Shown here one piece after another: positions 28,831 to 38,231 of a DNA stretch of 64,000 bases. This DNA comes from Acidimicrobiales bacterium (GTDB lineage: Bacteria; Actinomycetota; Acidimicrobiia; Acidimicrobiales; SKKL01). The DNA is taken from NCBI GenBank assembly GCA_034521975.1, contig JAXHLR010000006.1, positions 124,001 through 188,000 on the forward strand, read 5' to 3'. Each line of letters begins with the position of its first letter. Position 1 is the first letter of the stretch. The position numbers and the translations under genes were made by a program. Under the pieces are notes generated by a model. The model made no database searches. It saw only the letters and a list, made by a program, of their open reading frames with translations, and was not told where the DNA came from.

Positions 28831-29203
28831 TCAGGCGTCGACGTGCGCCTCTGGGTTCGCACCCCACTCGATGATCTGCAGGTAGTTGCCGTCGGGGTCG
28901 GCCACGGTGCCGATGAGTCCGAAGGGCATCTGCTCCACCGGACGGATCCATCGGACCCCAAGGTCCTTCAGGTGCGCTTCCAGGCCTCGGCAGTCGTCCA
29001 CGTGGAAGTTGATGACGTAGCGAGCGGCGTCGGTTGCGGGCCCGGACACCTCCGAGTGCTCCTCGATGAAGTACTGGACGGGCCCGTACTCGAAGGCACC
29101 ACCCTCGTTCTCCTCGACCCCGAACCGCGCGCCGATACCAAGTCTTCATCTCATCGACGTTGCTCGACCCGATGAGCAAGCTCCCGATCGGTGGTGCAGT
29201 CAT
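28831..29203 (-). CDS. VOC (glyoxalase/dioxygenase) protein 1 (apparent frameshift)
   Basis: Small vicinal-oxygen-chelate domain protein. The N-terminus MTAPPIGSLLIGSSNVDEMK TWY is in one frame, and RFGVEENEGGAFEYGPVQYF through VINFHVDDCRGLEAHLK to DPDGNYLQIIEWGANP is in another. The break is in a CGCGCG stretch at about 29124-29136. Restored, it would be about 124 residues. AAGGAGAC precedes the ATG. First gene downstream of the strong promoter at 29327-29355. Confidence 0.75.
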
Positions 29204-29318
29204 GTTCGTCTCCTTGCCTGTGGGTGTCTGTGGAGCCGCGACATGCACGAGACCCAGACTCCGCCCGGTCAAGCCGGTTCCGGGAGCCTCCCACTGTGTC
29301 GCTCAGTCCGATTGACTG

Positions 29319-29331
29319 TTGGTCTGACAAT
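29319..29331. promoter_or_regulatory. Predicted GntR operator site 1
   Basis: TTGGTCTGACAAT (minus strand ATTGTCAGACCAA) is near-palindromic around GTC-W-GAC and contains an exact TNGTNNNACNA match, the usual FadR-subfamily operator pattern. It overlaps the -10 box and start site of the VOC1 promoter and lies upstream of the divergent gntR gene. Confidence 0.65.
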
Positions 29332-29355
29332 AGTAACGTCTGGGTGAGCTGTCAA
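29327..29355 (-). promoter_or_regulatory. Promoter of the VOC1-cupin-hyuAB-ligase-rraA operon
   Basis: Minus strand TTGACA, 17-base spacer, TATTGT: nearly consensus. The -10 is covered by operator site 1, so the regulator should block it when bound. Confidence 0.75.
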
Positions 29356-29490
29356 ACTGACTCATCGATCCTCTACGATGAACGCTGAACTACTGTGCAG
29401 CAGAAAGACCGCCCCCACGCGCCCTGGAGGGTGCGCCTGGCGGACAGCAGGCACACCCGGTGCAACGTGCGACCAGGGAAGGGAACCTCA

Positions 29491-30212
29491 ATGTCATCGC
29501 CGAACAGTCGGTTTTCCCCGATCGCGAGGACGACCGTCGCATCTGCGGTTCGCGACGCGATCGAGGAGAGCATCCGTTCAGGGGCGATGCCCCCCGGCAG
29601 CCCACTTCCGTCCGAGCGGGAGCTCTCCGAGCAGTTCGACGTCGCGCGCGCACCTCGGTCCGCGAGGCTGTCCAGGGTCTGCTCACGTTGGGCCTGATCG
29701 AAAAGCGCGGCAACCGCTCCTATGTGATCGAGCATCTGCCCTCCTTCAGGCTCGACGGCGACGACCGCCGCAAGCTCCGGGTACGCGAACTGTTCGCGGT
29801 CAGGGAGATCCTCGAGCCGCCGATCGTGCGCCTCGCCGTGCAGAAGGCCAGCGAGGACGAACGCCAACGTATCGCTGACATCGCCCGACAGTTCCAGGCC
29901 GGAATGCCCCTCGAGGAGTTCCGCCACCTCGACCGTCAGTTCCATTGGGCTTTGGCCACAGCATGCGGCAATGAGACCCTCGCCGAGCTCTCGGGAAAGG
30001 TTCTCGACAGCCTCTTCGCCTCAGACGAGTTCCACGAGCTGCTCGGCTCTCGCGACAACGATGCGGCAGTTGCCGACGTCATCGACACCTCGGTGCGGGC
30101 GCATCACCGAATCGCCGAAGCAATAGAGAGCGCCGACGCGTCGAGGGCCGTGGAGGAGATCACCGCCCATCTCCACGACGTGGAGGACCAGATGGTCTCC
30201 CGCATGTCCTGA
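29491..30212 (+). CDS. GntR/FadR-family regulator of the island (apparent frameshift)
   Basis: Winged-helix N-terminus (SAVRDAIEESIRSGAMPPGS, then LPSERELSEQFDVAR) followed by TSVREAVQGLLTLGLIEKRG in a second frame and an FCD ligand-binding domain (LREILEPPIVRLAV-type helix, RQFHWALATACGNETL and AHHRIAEAIESADASRA with the metal-binding Asp/His set). The switch is in a CG repeat at 29641-29652; removing two bases or adding one restores about 240 residues. GGGAAGGGAA precedes the ATG. As sequenced, the DNA-binding domain is cut off from the sensor domain. Likely local repressor. Confidence 0.82.
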
Positions 30213-30286
30213 CCGGATCAGGTGGGAGCCGCCGGGACCCCACGATCGCAGTGTGTTGGTGCTCGACGTCCGCCCAATGAGAGACC

Positions 30287-30793
30287 TCAGCCCTCGAGGA
30301 CCTCGAGTCGCCAGGTCACCTCCTGAGAGCCAAAGCGGCGCACGTCCCCGTCGAGGTCGAGCGGTCGCACGATCGCTTCGTTCTCCTCATCGCCCCATTC
30401 AGTGGGAGGGACCAGCCACATGACCTCGAACTCGTTGCCGTCAGGATCGCGCGAGTAGAGACTCTTGTTCACGCCATGGTCACTCGCACCGATGAGCGCG
30501 CCGGCCTCGGCGAGACGCCGCTCAGCCGCCTTCAGATCCGCGAGGGTCGGGACCTCCCATGCGATGTGGTATAGCCCGACGGTGCGGCCACCCGAAGGCG
30601 GTCCCGCTTGCTCGCCAACGCTGAACAAGGCGAGGTCGTGGTGGTTCTCCGACTCGCCCGCCCGAAGGAACGCGAACCGGTCCATCGGATCGGAGATGAC
30701 CAGCGAGAACCCCATCACCTCCTGGTAGAACTCGGCAATTCGGCGGGCGCTGCGGACATAGAGCACCGCATGGTTCAGTCGTGTGATCCTCAT
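30287..30793 (-). CDS. VOC (glyoxalase/extradiol dioxygenase-like) protein 2
   Basis: About 168 residues with one or two VOC modules: ITRLNHAVLYVRSARRIAEFYQ at the start, HHDLALFSV, GLYHIAWEVPTLADL and DPDGNEFEVMWL carry the His and Glu residues that bind metal in this family. I chose the ATG at 30793 (MRITRLNHAV); 30811 would add six residues. It lies downstream of bmpA on the same strand, separated by a hairpin. It may cleave or isomerise a pathway intermediate. Confidence 0.82.
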   Translation of the reverse strand: MRITRLNHAVLYVRSARRIAEFYQEVMGFSLVISDPMDRFAFLRAGESENHHDLALFSVGEQAGPPSGGRTVGLYHIAWEVPTLADLKAAERRLAEAGALIGASDHGVNKSLYSRDPDGNEFEVMWLVPPTEWGDEENEAIVRPLDLDGDVRRFGSQEVTWRLEVLEG

Positions 30794-30831
30794 GGCTTCT
30801 TCGCTCTTCATGGTCGATGGTCGTCATGGGG

Positions 30832-30893
30832 TAGGAAGCTGGGCCGGATCGGCGGGCGTGCCTCCCGTCCGCTCCGGCCCTCAGCTTCGGCTA
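30832..30893 (-). terminator. Long hairpin between bmpA and VOC2
   Basis: AAGCTGGGCCGGA (30836-30848) pairs with TCCGGCCCTCAGCTT (30873-30887) with a two-base bulge, and outer GTAG/CTAC arms can extend it. Partial termination here would leave the binding protein gene expressed above its downstream neighbour. Confidence 0.5.
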
Positions 30894-30921
30894 CCTCAGG
30901 TATCAGCTGGCGGCTGCTCGA

Positions 30922-32001
30922 TCAGCCGAGCCACCCGGCAATCTCTCCGGAGTCGATCGCGGCCACGACCTCGTCGAGGACTGCCTGCTCCTCCTCGCTC
31001 GGATCGCAAAGGATCGCTCCGACGCCGACGCCATCGGCCACTCCGAACAGTGCCCACTGCTCGCCCTCGGTGATCTCTCCCGCGTCGAAGGCGGCGATGA
31101 CCTCCTCGAGGTACAGCGCTGGGTTGTACAAGATGGCCATGTCGAACTCGGCACTCGTGTCATCACAACGGTCGATCGACGTCGAAGCCACGCTGATGCC
31201 TGCTTCGTTGCCCGTCCTAACCACCGCGGAGAGCGCTCCACCCAGATAGGGATAGACCACCTCGCATCCCTGGTTGATCTGGGCGGTGATGGCCTCCTGC
31301 GCGAGTGCGGTGTCCTCGAAGTCGCCGGTGTAGGTGACCAACATGTCAAGCTCCGGGTTCACGTACTCCAAGCCCGCCCGCATCGAGATGTCCATGTTGT
31401 TGACAAACTGGAGCTCTGGTCCGGCAACGATGCAGCCAGTGTCTGCTTGCCTTCGCTCGAGCAGCAGGCCCATGGCGACCCCGCCGACGTAGTGAGCTTC
31501 GTTCTCGTTCGCCCCCACGGTGGCGTAGTGCTCACTCGCAGCTGGAGCGGAGGTCACCATCACGAAGGTGCTGTCGGCGTACTCGGGCGACTCGGCGACC
31601 GGTACGAAGCCCTCCGCCAGCTCGGCGCCACCGGCGATGATGAGGTCGGGGCCCTGGCGTGCGACGTTTTCGAATGCCTCGCGCGCTGCGCCGGGGTTCA
31701 CGTTGTCTACCACGATCACCTCATAGCCAGCGGCCGCGCCCGCACCGGCAACGGCATCGGCCTGGCCCTCGTAAAATCCCCCGTCATTGCGATCTCCAGC
31801 AACCATGTATGCGATCGTGCCCGCGCCCTCATCGTCGGTCGGCTCATCAGCGTCGCCGTCATCGGGCTGATCTGTATCACCTCCAGAACCGTTCGCTCCT
31901 GTGTCGGCTTCATCGTCGTTTCCGCATGCCGTCGCTACGAGGCCCAGCACGAGCAGGATCAAGAACAGGGTTCGAGTCGGTGAGATTCGCTTGTGGGGCA
32001 T
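30922..32001 (-). CDS. BMP-family ABC transporter substrate-binding lipoprotein
   Basis: 359-residue lipoprotein: signal peptide with lipobox LVATAC (Cys26), an acidic linker, then a BMP/PnrA-type periplasmic-binding fold (TIAYMVAGDRNDGGFYEGQADAV, LIIAGGAELAEGFVPVAE, GVAMGLLLERRQADTGCIVAG). Family members bind nucleosides and related ring compounds for Nup/RBS-type ABC importers. The matching ATPase and permeases are at 40.2-43.9 kb. AAGGGAGGG precedes the ATG. It is controlled by the promoter at 32154-32182. Confidence 0.92.
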   Translation of the reverse strand: MPHKRISPTRTLFLILLVLGLVATACGNDDEADTGANGSGGDTDQPDDGDADEPTDDEGAGTIAYMVAGDRNDGGFYEGQADAVAGAGAAAGYEVIVVDNVNPGAAREAFENVARQGPDLIIAGGAELAEGFVPVAESPEYADSTFVMVTSAPAASEHYATVGANENEAHYVGGVAMGLLLERRQADTGCIVAGPELQFVNNMDISMRAGLEYVNPELDMLVTYTGDFEDTALAQEAITAQINQGCEVVYPYLGGALSAVVRTGNEAGISVASTSIDRCDDTSAEFDMAILYNPALYLEEVIAAFDAGEITEGEQWALFGVADGVGVGAILCDPSEEEQAVLDEVVAAIDSGEIAGWLG

Positions 32002-32123
32002 GTGCCCTCCCTTGTCGTTTCGGATCGGGATGGAACCGACCCCCCAGATGGTCACTGGCTCGGAACCCGACCGCCCTCTTCGGAAGGGCGGCTTTGGCAC
32101 CGCGAGCCTTCACGGATTGCCTG

Positions 32124-32136
32124 ATTGTCAGACCGT
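32124..32136. promoter_or_regulatory. Predicted GntR operator site 2
   Basis: ATTGTCAGACCGT, 11 of 13 bases identical to site 1 in the same orientation, located about 11-23 bases downstream of the predicted bmpA transcription start. An AGGCTGTCAGCCT palindrome (32146-32158) lies beside it. Confidence 0.6.
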
Positions 32137-32153
32137 CCTGCTATCAGGCTGTC

Positions 32154-32182
32154 AGCCTAATGAGCGGCGGGGGGCGCGTCAA
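32154..32182 (-). promoter_or_regulatory. Promoter of bmpA
   Basis: Minus strand TTGACG, 17-base spacer, TAGGCT, beginning 13 bases after the coxL stop. It gives bmpA its own start of transcription within the island. Confidence 0.65.
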
Positions 32183-32194
32183 GGAATACGAGGA

Positions 32195-34632
32195 TCAACC
32201 CATCGCGAGGTTCGTGCCTCGCATCCGGACGCCGGCAAGGGGATCGATCTCGTGCCCCGCCTCGCGGAGCAGCTGGCGGAGTCGGGCCGCTCCGAGGTTG
32301 GTCTGGCGAATCGTGACCCCGAAGGGCCTCAGCGCGTCATGGATAGCGTTGGCCAGCGCGGTGGGCCCGACGATGATCCCGGCCTCACCGGCACCACGGA
32401 ACCCTCCGGACAGTGCAGCGGGGGTCTCCCGATGGACGGTCCGGACTCGGGGACCGAGTCGAACGCCGGGATCTTGTAGTCGAGCAGCGAGGTGGTGAGG
32501 GGCTGACCCAACTCGTCATAGAGGACCTCCTCGAGCAGCACGGCGCCAACGGCCTGGGCGAACGCGCCCTGGATCTGACCATCGACAATCATGGGGTTGA
32601 TCACCCGTCCACAGTCGTGGACGATAACTGCGTCCTCGACCGAGACGTGCCCCGTGTTGACGTCTACCTCGACCACGACGGCCGCGGCCGCAGTGGCATA
32701 GGTCGCGGCGACGTTCATGCGCCCCTGCTCGTCGGGAAAGGCGCTCGTGTTGCCCGGATCGTAGGCCTCCAGCACGCTGAGTCCCATGTCCTCTCCCTTG
32801 GGGACCAGGAAGGTGTGCAGGTAGGCAGCACCCGCCACCGCAGCGAACGGCAGCTCGGCTTCCCCGGTGCGGAACATGCCGTCATCGAGGGCCACCGCCT
32901 CGACCGGAACCTCCAGCATCGCAGCGGCAATCCTCAGCATCTTGTCTCGCAAGCGCTCAGTGGCCCGAAGCACGGCCCCACCACCCATGACCGCAGAACG
33001 ACTTCCCCACGTGCCCATGCCATAGGGCAGCATTGCTGTATCGCCTTCCTCGACGCGGACGTGGGCCAGCGGCACTCCTAGTCCGTCGGATGCGACCTGA
33101 GCGAGCATCGTGGCGTGCCCTTGGCCTTGGCACTTGGTCCCCACCGCGATCGTCACCTGACCATCGGGCTGGACCGTCACCAGCGCCATCTCGAAGCCCC
33201 CGTAGCGACCCGCAACGACGTGCAGGTTGGGCGCGGTGGCCTCGACCATCGATCCGAGGCCGATGCCGAGGTGACGACCCTCAGCCCGCGCAGCCTCCTG
33301 GCGCTCCCGAATGCTCCAGTAGCCGACCTCCTCGAGTACCTGCTCCAACTGAGCGGAGAAGCTGCCCACGTCATAGGCGGCGCCGGTCGCCGACGAGTAG
33401 GGTCGGGGAGCGTCGGGGATCATGTTGAGCTGCCGAACCTCCGCAGGGTCCTTTCCGAGGCGCTCCGCGAGCAGATCCATCATCCGCTCGATCGAGAACT
33501 GTGCCTGCGGCTGCCCGAACCCTCGGTACGTGCCGAGTGGGCACTTGTTCGTGGCCACACAGTGGAGATGATAGGCGTAGCGCTGAATGTCGTAGGTGCC
33601 GGTCATGAGGCTCGTCGTCACCATCGCCGGCGCCGCGCCGGTGAAGTACAGCTCGGGACTTCCCACGTCTGCGACGATCTTCGCCCTGAGGCCCAGCACC
33701 CTTCCGTCGTCCCGATAGGCCAGCTCGACCTCGTGCACCTGGTCCCGGGAGTGGACACTCGCCGCCAGGCTCTCCGACCGGTCCTGCACCCACATGACCG
33801 GATGAGGCACCAACATCGCGACCAGGGCGACCAGTGACTCCTCTCGCATGAAGTGCTGCTTGTTCCCAAACCCGCCACCCATGTCCGGGGCGACCACCCG
33901 GATTCTCGCTTCGCTCAGCCCGGTGACGTCGGACACCACGGTTCGGAGATTGTGCGGCTGCTGAGACGATGCATGGAGCAGCAGGTCGCCGGTGCCCGGG
34001 TCGAATGAGCCGCAGGCTCCATGGCCCTCCATCGGAAGCCCGATGACCCGATGCTGGGTGAAGCGCTCGGTCAACACGCCATCGGCAGACGCGAACGCGT
34101 CATCGAGATCACCGGTGTCGAACTCGAGGGTGAGGAACTCGTTGGAGCCCCAAGCGTCGTACAGTTGCGGCGCATCCGCCGCAGTCGCGGCGATCGGGTC
34201 GGTCACTGCGGGCAGCACCTCGTAGTCGACCTCGATGAGCTCGAGCGCGTCCTCGGCCTGATATCGGCTCTCGGCCACCACCACGGCGACGGGCTCACCG
34301 ACGAAGCGCACCTTCTCGATCGCCAGCACGTACCACTCCAACGGCTTGATCGTCGGTAGCGGCAGGAGATGGGAGAACGGTTGGCTCACCCGAGCAAGCT
34401 CTGCCCCGGTGAAGGCTGCGACCACCCCGGGGGACTCGAGCGCTGGAGCGATGTCGATGCTCGTGATGAGAGCGTGAGCGTGTGGACTCCGCAGGATCGC
34501 GAGATGCTTCAACCCGGGCACATCGAGATCAGCGAGATAGGTTCCGCGGCCAGTCAGAAAGCGGACGTCCTCCACCCGGGGGACGCGCTGACCGATCATC
34601 GGCTCGGCGGCTCCGGCAACTGCTTCGCTCAC
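32195..34632 (-). CDS. Xanthine dehydrogenase-family molybdenum-binding subunit (CoxL-like; apparent frameshift)
   Basis: Catalytic large subunit of a molybdenum hydroxylase. In frame from 34632: QRVPRVEDVRFLTGRG, MGGGFGNKQ, the loop LGTYRGFGQPQAQF and the GTKCQGQGHATM segment. After DSVPE the reading shifts at about 32445; the other frame continues VRTVHRETPAALSGGF RGAGEAG with the catalytic Glu and ends RGTNLAMG at 32195, giving about 812 residues if one G is restored. The active-site loop is not the AYXCSFR of true CO dehydrogenase. ATGA overlap with coxS. Confidence 0.85.
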
Positions 34633-35129
34633 CTGCGGTCGCCTCCTTCGCTATTGTGGTCTCGGTCCGAAGATCTGCCCGCGGCCTCACAAACAGCGTC
34701 GACGATCGACTCGTAACCGGTGCAACGACAGAGATTGCCCGCCAAGGCCGTTCGGACATCCTCCGGTGTGGGGGCGGGATTATCACCCAACAACTCGACC
34801 GCAGCGATGACGATCCCCGACGTGCAGAACCCGCACTGGAGCCCGTGATTGGCCCGCAGCGACTCCTGGACCGGGTGCAGCGCCTGGGGCTGTCCGACTC
34901 CTTCGACGGTCACGATCTCGCACCCACCGGCCTGCACCGCGAACATGAGGCACGATCGGACGGCGGTGCCATCCACCAGGACCGCGCACGAGCCGCACGA
35001 CCCCTCCTCGCAGGCCGCATGGGTGCCGGTCAACCGCAACCGGTCCCTCAGCAGGTCGAGGAGCAACAGACGAGGCTCGACCTCGCCCTCGTACGGCTGC
35101 CCGTTGACCACGGTCTCGATCTCGGTCAT
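34629..35129 (-). CDS. CoxS-like [2Fe-2S] subunit of the molybdenum hydroxylase
   Basis: 166 residues with two [2Fe-2S] domains: Cys40, Cys45, Cys48 and Cys60 in CEEGSCGSCAVLVDG, and Cys99, Cys102, Cys134 and Cys136 in CGFCTSG and LCRCTGY. It passes electrons between the Mo site and FAD. It overlaps coxL and coxM by four bases each, in the usual M-S-L order. Confidence 0.94.
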   Translation of the reverse strand: MTEIETVVNGQPYEGEVEPRLLLLDLLRDRLRLTGTHAACEEGSCGSCAVLVDGTAVRSCLMFAVQAGGCEIVTVEGVGQPQALHPVQESLRANHGLQCGFCTSGIVIAAVELLGDNPAPTPEDVRTALAGNLCRCTGYESIVDAVCEAAGRSSDRDHNSEGGDRR

Positions 35130-36004
35130 CCTCTGCTTCCCTCACTCCGCGCCCAGGCGGTTCGAATGGTCTCGAGCAACAGCAGTTGGACCAGCTCGGC
35201 CCGATCCTCGACCGACACGTGCGCGTCCCCGATCGGATCGAAGCTTCCGGCCACACGCGCCGCCATCTCTCGTAGGAGGTCGTCGGAGAGCGCGCCGTGG
35301 CCAACCATCGGCTCGAGCGCCGCGGAGAGGTCGACCGGGACCGACGAGAGGGCGCAACCTCCAGCCCGGGCACTGGTGCAGCGTCCCTCGGCGTCGCGCC
35401 GCAGCACGACCCCGACGCCCGCCGTGGCGAAGTCACCCCTTCGGGGCGCGACTTCAGCGAACGCTGTGCCATCACCCGGCTGCGCTCTTGGAACCGAGAC
35501 GTCGACCACAACCTCTCCCGGTTCGATGGCAGTCGAGAAGAACCCTTCGAAGAAGTCGATCGCTGCCACCTCGCGTTCGCCCTCGCCGTCCCGCAGGCGC
35601 ACGCTGGCACCCAGCGCGATGAGCGCGGCGGGAAGCTCGGCAGCCGGATCGCCATGAGCGATGCTGCCGCCGAGGGTCCCGCGGTTCCGGATCTGAGGAT
35701 GTGCGATGTGGCCTGCCGCCTCGGCGAGCAACGGGGACACCTCGGCTACCTGGGGATCCCGCTCTAGACGACGATGCCGACACAGGGCACCCAACCGGAC
35801 CCACTCCTCATCGACCTCCACAATGTCGAGGGCCGACAGCCCGTTCAGGTCGACCAGCAGTGACGGTCGAGAAAGTCGGTGGTTCATCAATGGGACGAGG
35901 CTCTGACCTCCGGCGAGGATTCGAGCCTCCTCATCCGATGCGAGCGCCTCGAGCGCTTCATCGAGGTTGGTGACCGCGAGGTAGTCGAACGTCGCCGGTT
36001 TCAC
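35126..36004 (-). CDS. CoxM-like FAD-binding subunit of the molybdenum hydroxylase
   Basis: 292 residues. FAD motifs ILAGGQSLVPLMNHRL and NRGTLGGSIAHGDPAAELP are in the expected places, followed by the C-terminal CO dehydrogenase flavoprotein domain. The start is GTG at 36004. First gene of coxMSL, divergent from the EamA transporter gene, with the TATAAA-like -10 and operator site 3 between them. Confidence 0.92.
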   Translation of the reverse strand: MKPATFDYLAVTNLDEALEALASDEEARILAGGQSLVPLMNHRLSRPSLLVDLNGLSALDIVEVDEEWVRLGALCRHRRLERDPQVAEVSPLLAEAAGHIAHPQIRNRGTLGGSIAHGDPAAELPAALIALGASVRLRDGEGEREVAAIDFFEGFFSTAIEPGEVVVDVSVPRAQPGDGTAFAEVAPRRGDFATAGVGVVLRRDAEGRCTSARAGGCALSSVPVDLSAALEPMVGHGALSDDLLREMAARVAGSFDPIGDAHVSVEDRAELVQLLLLETIRTAWARSEGSRG

Positions 36005-36101
36005 GGTCTTCGCCTCGTGATCCCTGTGCTTGCATGGCCCTGCATCAGACCTCCCACTAGCCAGACGGCTGGACCCCCGGCATTTTATAACCGATCTTCA
36101 G

Positions 36102-36114
36102 ACAGTCAGACCAT
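36102..36114. promoter_or_regulatory. Predicted GntR operator site 3 in the coxM-EamA divergent promoter
   Basis: ACAGTCAGACCAT keeps the GTCAGACC core of sites 1 and 2. On the minus strand it overlaps the -35 position of a promoter whose -10 is TATAAA (36083-36088 region) for coxM; on the plus strand it abuts TAGGAT, a -10 candidate for the EamA gene. Confidence 0.55.
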
Positions 36115-36130
36115 AGGATGTCCTGCTGAT

Positions 36131-37024
36131 ATGGTCAACAGGCACCGCATCGGTCTCGTCATCGCAGCCGCGGCGCTGTGGGCACTCCTCAGCATCTGGG
36201 TGACCGAGGCCCTCGCAGCCGGGGTCGGGCCTCGCGAGGTGGGGTTCTGGCGGGCGGCGGTCGGCGCCGGGTGCTTCGCGCTCCACGCCCTCCTGAATCG
36301 GAGCCGGCTAGAGGTTCGCCAGCTCCCGTCCGGCTTCGTGCTCGGCGTCATCGGCGTCGCACTGTTCTTCGTCGCGCTCCCCGAAGCGGTGTCGCGAGCC
36401 GGAATCGGCATCGCGTGGGTGCTGCTCTACACCGCACCGGGCTTCGTCCTGGTCGTCGCATGGCTGCAAGGAGCCCCTGTCCGATTGCGACCCGTGGGCC
36501 TGCTCGCGATGGTGCTCCTCGGCGTCGCGCTCATCGCCGGGGACACCGCAACGATCGGATCCGGCACCGGTCTGCTCTGGGGGTTGGTCAGTGGAGCCGC
36601 CTACGCATCCCACTACGTGGTGGGGGGCTCGGCGGCTCCGGGCAGCCCCCTGAGCCGCTACGCGTTCGCCCTCGGGATCGGAGCGCTCATGATCGTTCCG
36701 TTCGTGGACTGGGCGCCCAAGTCTCCAGAGGCATGGTTCCACCTGGTGTCGACGGGTGTGGTCTCCACCTACCTGCCGTTCCTCGCCCTCGCCTACGCAC
36801 TCCGAACAGTCGACCCCACCACGGCCGCCATGCTCGCAACGCTCGAGCCCGTGTTCGCCACGACGATCGCGGCAACTGCGTACGGGGACGTGCTCGGACC
36901 AGTCACCCTCATCGGGGGTGTCCTGATCCTGGGCGCGGCCACGCTCAGCGCGACCCGACCGGCGACCGCCGCCGCCTCACGTCCAGCGCTTCATCGAACT
37001 CCGCCCGGCCACGACTCGCGATAG
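36131..37024 (+). CDS. EamA/DMT-family transporter
   Basis: 297 residues with about ten membrane helices in two EamA repeats; the first starts IGLVIAAAALWALLSIWVTEAL and the second GLLWGLVSGAAYASHYVVGG. Such proteins usually export amino acids or metabolites. It is the only plus-strand gene of the island besides gntR. Its last 34 bases overlap the 3' end of the convergent Rieske gene. The role here may be export of a toxic intermediate or product; that is inference. Confidence 0.85.
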   Translation: MVNRHRIGLVIAAAALWALLSIWVTEALAAGVGPREVGFWRAAVGAGCFALHALLNRSRLEVRQLPSGFVLGVIGVALFFVALPEAVSRAGIGIAWVLLYTAPGFVLVVAWLQGAPVRLRPVGLLAMVLLGVALIAGDTATIGSGTGLLWGLVSGAAYASHYVVGGSAAPGSPLSRYAFALGIGALMIVPFVDWAPKSPEAWFHLVSTGVVSTYLPFLALAYALRTVDPTTAAMLATLEPVFATTIAATAYGDVLGPVTLIGGVLILGAATLSATRPATAAASRPALHRTPPGHDSR

Positions 37025-38160
37025 CGCTTCACCAGCCAGCGGTTGAACTGCTGCAGCGTCTCCTCCTGCCAGGAGTACCGACCCCTCGGAGCAAAGACCG
37101 AGCGCAGTCCCTTCTGGGTCATCTCATCGGCGTAGAGATCCTGGATGTTGAAGTTCTCCACGCCCCGATCGGCGGCATCGAAGAGGAACTCGAACATCGG
37201 GTCGTCGAGCGCAGCCTGCTCGAAGCAGTAGCCGATGTGGATCGTGATCGACTCCGGCCCCGTCGGGTCGATGATGAAGTAGGCGACCTCGTCAGGAACG
37301 ATCGCCAGCGCCAAGGTGGGTGGGATCAGGACGAACGACCCCCGCATGCGGTCCTCGTCGGTCAATCCCTCGAACACCGGGAACATTGCTCGCTTCATCG
37401 GGTTGAAGGACCCGTCCTTCTCGGTGAAGTGCTGGATCCGACCGATCGCGTTGTCCTCGTCGTCCCATTCGAGGAAGTCGTTCATGTGGCTGGGAGCGAA
37501 CGTCTGCAGTGGTCCGTGCAGTCGACTGGCATGGTAGGGGTCGTTGAAGTTCTCCATCATGATCTTCCAGTTCCACGGAAGATCGGCATGGGTCCGCCCA
37601 TCGAGGGTCTTGGTGTTCTCCAAGCCGTAGTTCTCGAGGATCGCATCGATCTTCGTCAACGACGGTGCGAGAGGCCTCGGGTCGGGGCCGAAGGAGACGA
37701 AGATGAAGCCCTGCCACAGCTCGACAGCCAAGCGTGGCAACGGGTAGTCGGCCTTGTCGAACCCGACGGCCCGATCCATCGCTGGCGTTCCGAGCAGCTC
37801 ACCGTCCAGACCGTAGGCCCAGTGGTGGTACGGACAAGTGAACCGATTGCAGTTGCCACTGTCATCGGCGACCACCATGCCACGGTGCTGACACACCGCT
37901 GACATCACGTTGACCTGCCCCTCCTTGTCCCTCGCGATGATCAGCGGCTCCCCGAAGAGCGTCAGGGTGCGGTAGTCGCCAGGCTCGGGGATCTGATCGG
38001 ACCGTCCGACACAGAGCCAGTCCTTGAGGAAGATTGCCTCCTTCTCGAAGTCATACCACTCCTGCGAACGGTACAGGTCAGGGGGCAGCAACCGAGCTTC
38101 GTCCACAGGCTGGACCGATTCCTCGAAGCTGGCGAGGAGCTCATCGTCGAAGACGCTCAT
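36991..38160 (-). CDS. Rieske oxygenase alpha subunit 1
   Basis: 389 residues. Rieske [2Fe-2S] ligands Cys90, His92, Cys109, His112 (CQHRG and CPYHHW), and a catalytic domain with mononuclear iron ligands His210 and His215 in NFNDPYHASRLHG; Asp207 is the likely bridging residue between the two centres. The C-terminal FAPRGRYSWQEETLQQFNRW is shared with the other two Rieske proteins of the island. AGGAG precedes the ATG. No ferredoxin or reductase gene is nearby. It resembles the choline/carnitine-type monooxygenase group more than classic aromatic dioxygenases. Confidence 0.9.
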   Translation of the reverse strand: MSVFDDELLASFEESVQPVDEARLLPPDLYRSQEWYDFEKEAIFLKDWLCVGRSDQIPEPGDYRTLTLFGEPLIIARDKEGQVNVMSAVCQHRGMVVADDSGNCNRFTCPYHHWAYGLDGELLGTPAMDRAVGFDKADYPLPRLAVELWQGFIFVSFGPDPRPLAPSLTKIDAILENYGLENTKTLDGRTHADLPWNWKIMMENFNDPYHASRLHGPLQTFAPSHMNDFLEWDDEDNAIGRIQHFTEKDGSFNPMKRAMFPVFEGLTDEDRMRGSFVLIPPTLALAIVPDEVAYFIIDPTGPESITIHIGYCFEQAALDDPMFEFLFDAADRGVENFNIQDLYADEMTQKGLRSVFAPRGRYSWQEETLQQFNRWLVKRYRESWPGGVR

Positions 38161-38180
38161 TCTCAACTCTCCTTGTGTGG

Positions 38181-38196
38181 GTTCGGTCCACCGAAC
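38181..38196 (-). repeat. Hairpin between the NTF2-like gene and Rieske 1
   Basis: GTTCGG, loop TCCA, CCGAAC: a perfect 6-bp hairpin in the 71-base spacer, just before the ribosome binding site of Rieske 1. Possible mRNA processing or stability element. Confidence 0.35.
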
Positions 38197-38231
38197 GGGA
38201 CTGCCGACATCGGCTGGAGGAGCCGTCGGGC

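Noticed and set aside
32195-36004. Calling coxMSL a carbon monoxide dehydrogenase
   Set aside because: The active-site loop lacks the AYXCSFR or AYRGAGR signatures and the gene context is nitrogen-compound catabolism.
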